From NCBI GenBank assembly GCA_902141825.1, contig CABFPG010000003.1, forward strand, positions 558,001 to 622,000: 64,000 bases of DNA, given 5' to 3'. The first letter of the stretch is position 1. The number at the start of each line of letters is the position of its first letter. Of this stretch, positions 61,735 to 64,000 are shown piece after piece. Origin of the DNA: Thalassocella blandensis. Lineage in GTDB: Bacteria > Pseudomonadota > Gammaproteobacteria > Pseudomonadales > Cellvibrionaceae. The notes beneath the pieces were generated by a model. That model saw only the letters and a list, made by a program, of their open reading frames with translations, did no database searches and had not been told where the DNA came from. A program made the position numbers and the translations under genes.

Positions 61735-63420
61735 TTACAACAAAATAATTTCCGAACTGGGGCGCGTTGTCGTGACATTGCCAGACTCGTCAACGGACGG
61801 TAAGCGTTGAAACGCCAGATAGTTATCCAACTGAACCCCACTTCCTAGGCTTTGCGTCAGTCCATTGGAAGCGTACAGGTTGGCAAACTGCCCTTCCATA
61901 CCATGCAGCGCCATGTAATTTGCAACGATGGCGTCACAGGCAACTTCCGCACTGTTGGCGCCTGGCCAGCTGTTAGTCTCCACATTCCCGTCGGCCCTCA
62001 TATAGCCGATTTGCTGATGCACTGCCTGAGCTTCCGGAGTAGCTCCGCGCAACACAGGTCGACCGACAGGGTCATAAACCAGAGCAAACTGACTACGCGT
62101 ATTGGAATTATCCGAAGTCCACATGAATTTTCCGCGCCCATCGGCTGAATTGTCGACCTGACCTCCCGCAGACAAGGAACCGTCACTGTAAACTACCAGC
62201 ATGATAGGTACTCCCATGCGGTGAGCGTACTCAAGACAGGCCCCCATACAGCGGCCGGCGCGCAAATCGCGCACTTCACCGGTGGCCCGCCCCTGACCGT
62301 GATAGTCATATCCCCCCATGGATATATGACCAGCCCCGGCGTAACCACTGGTGGAACCTCCCGTCCCGCCGACCACCAATTTCATAATGGAGGCGGTTTT
62401 CTGGAATTCGCGATCGTTCAACTCATCACCAGGGAAGATCGAGGAAATAAAGGAATCTTCCGCAATATCCAAAACACGCGGGTCTGGATATTCACGCGCA
62501 AGATGCGCAGTTTCGGCATAAACGCACTGCAGTTTGAATTTCAAATCATCATTTAATTGCGCCGTCGCCAGTTTCGGGTCCATTTTAGACAGCTTGGCCT
62601 TACTCATCTCCCAAACGGAAGTCATGACAGAAACGACTTCATCCGTGGAAAGACCATTAAAGTCTCCAACTTTCACCAAACCCAGCGCATCTGTTCGTCT
62701 ATCCACTTTTGTTTCACGGAACTCATTGGAGTTCATGAACTTCGTGGGCAATCTTGAATTACCGCCACCCATATCATTATTGCGTGAAGCCACGGCGTAA
62801 AGGATGTCACCTTTATTTTGCGCAACCATATTGATGCCGCGAATCGGATTGTGCGGATTATTCCCAGTGTCATTTTCCGAACGAGCAGCCATCACAAACC
62901 CGTTGACGTTGGCAGCACACTCAGGAGAAACCTTATCCAGTATGCCGCGTAAAAATGCGCTGTCGGAATGAAAAGCCAGGCCAAGCGTTGTGTCGGTATG
63001 ATCGCCATTACTGGTACCCGTGGCGTTACTCAACGGCCCATTGGGCTCTGCCACACCAGGCACCTGGTCTCCGGGCAGACCCTGACGCGCATAACCTGCC
63101 GTGCTTAAAAAGTCCATTTGGCCACCAGCACCACCCACCAGCACATTAGAGCCGGAAGTGTTGGCGCCACCGGCCAGGTCGAAGGCGATGAATGGCACTT
63201 TAGAGGTACCACCACCAATCTGACAGAGCTCGATGACCTCACTCGGCACATCCGCAGCGGCTGTTGTTGCCAGAAGAGATCCCAAGGTACTGCAACCTGC
63301 TACAACGCCGGCTCCGGTCGTAAAACCCTGCGCAAGAAACTCGCGTCGCGTTTTAGGACGAGCATGGCAATTGTGCTTGAGAGGTTCATCCAACCCTAAA
63401 AACAATCTATCTTTAGCCAT
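61735..63420 (-). CDS. Tat-exported DUF1501-like protein
   Basis: A 561-residue protein with a twin-arginine signal (KTRREFLAQGFTTGAGVVAG) that starts about 23 residues in, after a hydrophilic leader. The mature region has FIAFDLAGGANTSGSNVLVG, the segment GGYDYHGQGRATGEVRDLR (reminiscent of the metal/His motif of DUF1501 sulfatase-like proteins) and VPIMLVVYSDGSLSAGGQ. I assign it to a DUF1501-like group on these motifs only. It is probably a periplasmic or surface enzyme. It follows a truncated gene by 15 bp and ends at a strong terminator. Function unknown. Confidence 0.7.
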   Translation of the reverse strand: MAKDRLFLGLDEPLKHNCHARPKTRREFLAQGFTTGAGVVAGCSTLGSLLATTAAADVPSEVIELCQIGGGTSKVPFIAFDLAGGANTSGSNVLVGGAGGQMDFLSTAGYARQGLPGDQVPGVAEPNGPLSNATGTSNGDHTDTTLGLAFHSDSAFLRGILDKVSPECAANVNGFVMAARSENDTGNNPHNPIRGINMVAQNKGDILYAVASRNNDMGGGNSRLPTKFMNSNEFRETKVDRRTDALGLVKVGDFNGLSTDEVVSVMTSVWEMSKAKLSKMDPKLATAQLNDDLKFKLQCVYAETAHLAREYPDPRVLDIAEDSFISSIFPGDELNDREFQKTASIMKLVVGGTGGSTSGYAGAGHISMGGYDYHGQGRATGEVRDLRAGRCMGACLEYAHRMGVPIMLVVYSDGSLSAGGQVDNSADGRGKFMWTSDNSNTRSQFALVYDPVGRPVLRGATPEAQAVHQQIGYMRADGNVETNSWPGANSAEVACDAIVANYMALHGMEGQFANLYASNGLTQSLGSGVQLDNYLAFQRLPSVDESGNVTTTRPSSEIILL

Positions 63421-63435
63421 AATTCTTAACCTCTC

Positions 63436-64000
63436 TTATTGCAACAACATGGTTGCACTGGATACTGCGGCAGTACACACAGCGATAACTTTGGTCGACG
63501 TGTCATTGGTTGTCATACCATCAATCAGGCGATTCAACTCATCACGCACACCTTTAATTTCCAAGTGTGGCGGCTCACCGCCCGATGCGGGGTCATCCAG
63601 GTCAGGCTGAGTTGCCAAACCGGAGCTGTGCAGCATATGTGCTAGCAGAGGATCAACGACATCCGCACTGTTTGCCGACGTCAGACTGCCGCTAAACACC
63701 GCTGAACCAAAATAGGCATTGCGCAGCGTGGTGTCGCTGACAAGTTCCGTACAAAACGCCAGTGCCAGCTGCGCCACTGCCGATTGCTGCGAAGACAGGA
63801 AACCATAAAGCGATTCAGATGCGGGCAGGGAACGACGCAGTTCACTGCGATAAAAATCACCGACACGCTCCGATGGCACGGTTGTAATGGTGGACATGTT
63901 TTCAAAAATTTCGTCAAAGATACGCATTCCGACATCGGGCTGAATATCGGTATCCAGCTCTCCGGGAACAGGAGGTACAGGCTCTGCGGGGCGACTGTAA
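63436..64000 (-). CDS. Partial protein of unknown function, 5' end outside the window
   Basis: The C-terminal ~187 residues of a longer protein whose frame stays open to the window edge. It starts in a Pro-rich stretch (YSRPAEPVPPVPGELDTD) and continues with helical segments (FDEIFENMSTITTVP, SERVGDFYRSELRRSLP, VAQLALAFCTELVSD). It ends AVSSATMLLQ. The internal Met at 63927 is not a credible start because the reading frame continues naturally upstream. It lies 15 bp before the Tat-exported gene on the same strand, so the two are an operon and may act as a pair. Family not recognised. Confidence 0.65.
   Translation of the reverse strand, partial: YSRPAEPVPPVPGELDTDIQPDVGMRIFDEIFENMSTITTVPSERVGDFYRSELRRSLPASESLYGFLSSQQSAVAQLALAFCTELVSDTTLRNAYFGSAVFSGSLTSANSADVVDPLLAHMLHSSGLATQPDLDDPASGGEPPHLEIKGVRDELNRLIDGMTTNDTSTKVIAVCTAAVSSATMLLQ

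Overview
The window is chromosomal DNA of a gammaproteobacterium. Gene content and order (dksA-gluQ-cbrX-cbrA-cbrB-sRNA-pcnB-folK, proA, mpl-ubiX, hppA/ppa, tex) fit the Pseudomonas/Cellvibrio side of the class. A marine Cellvibrionales-type organism is my best guess, but this is inferred from protein style and not proven. I see no rRNA, tRNA, CRISPR array, insertion sequence or prophage. Most of the window is core genome with islands of less characterised genes.

Layout. 1-4.5 kb (minus): the 5' part of proA, then an overlapping three-gene locus (retropepsin-like lipoprotein, inactive transglutaminase/7TM protein, RimK-like ATP-grasp ligase). 5-9.4 kb (plus): a HAD phosphatase, a glycine-zipper envelope protein, a PepSY-like protein with a PhoP/PhoQ-like two-component system, and a VanZ-like protein. 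9.4-18.6 kb: an RND/MMPL exporter, an FHA-domain protein, ubiX-mpl, and divergent membrane and soluble pyrophosphatases (hppA, ppa). 18.8-22.8 kb: small and poorly characterised genes, a HAD hydrolase, an M15 peptidase, a TfoX C-terminal-domain protein and a Rieske protein. 23.4-29.5 kb: dksA, gluQ and the cbrXAB regulatory locus.

The most interesting segment is the gap between cbrB and pcnB (29.5-30.6 kb). It holds an excellent sigma-54 promoter (GG-N10-GC), upstream TGTTAC/GTAACA half sites of the kind bound by CbrB, an extremely A-rich stretch full of AAN repeats, and a strong intrinsic terminator. Together these describe a CrcZ-like small RNA of about 250 nt that should sequester Hfq/Crc in carbon catabolite repression.

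30.6-39 kb (plus): pcnB-folK-deoxynucleoside kinase-panB, then ppc and dxs. 39-46 kb: a large protein like the phosphorylase-kinase regulatory subunit, a large di-haem cytochrome and an SDR dehydrogenase. 46-51 kb: an LVIVD/Calx-beta surface protein divergent from an MbnP/MbnH copper protein-dihaem enzyme pair. 51-55 kb: YigZ, a DUF2799 lipoprotein, a TerB-like protein, a carnosine-methyltransferase-like (N2227) protein with extra domains, and a YkgJ cysteine-cluster protein. 55-58.8 kb (minus): an operon of an M48 metallopeptidase and three AIM24 paralogues. 59-64 kb (minus): tex, then a Tat-exported DUF1501-like protein and its truncated upstream partner.
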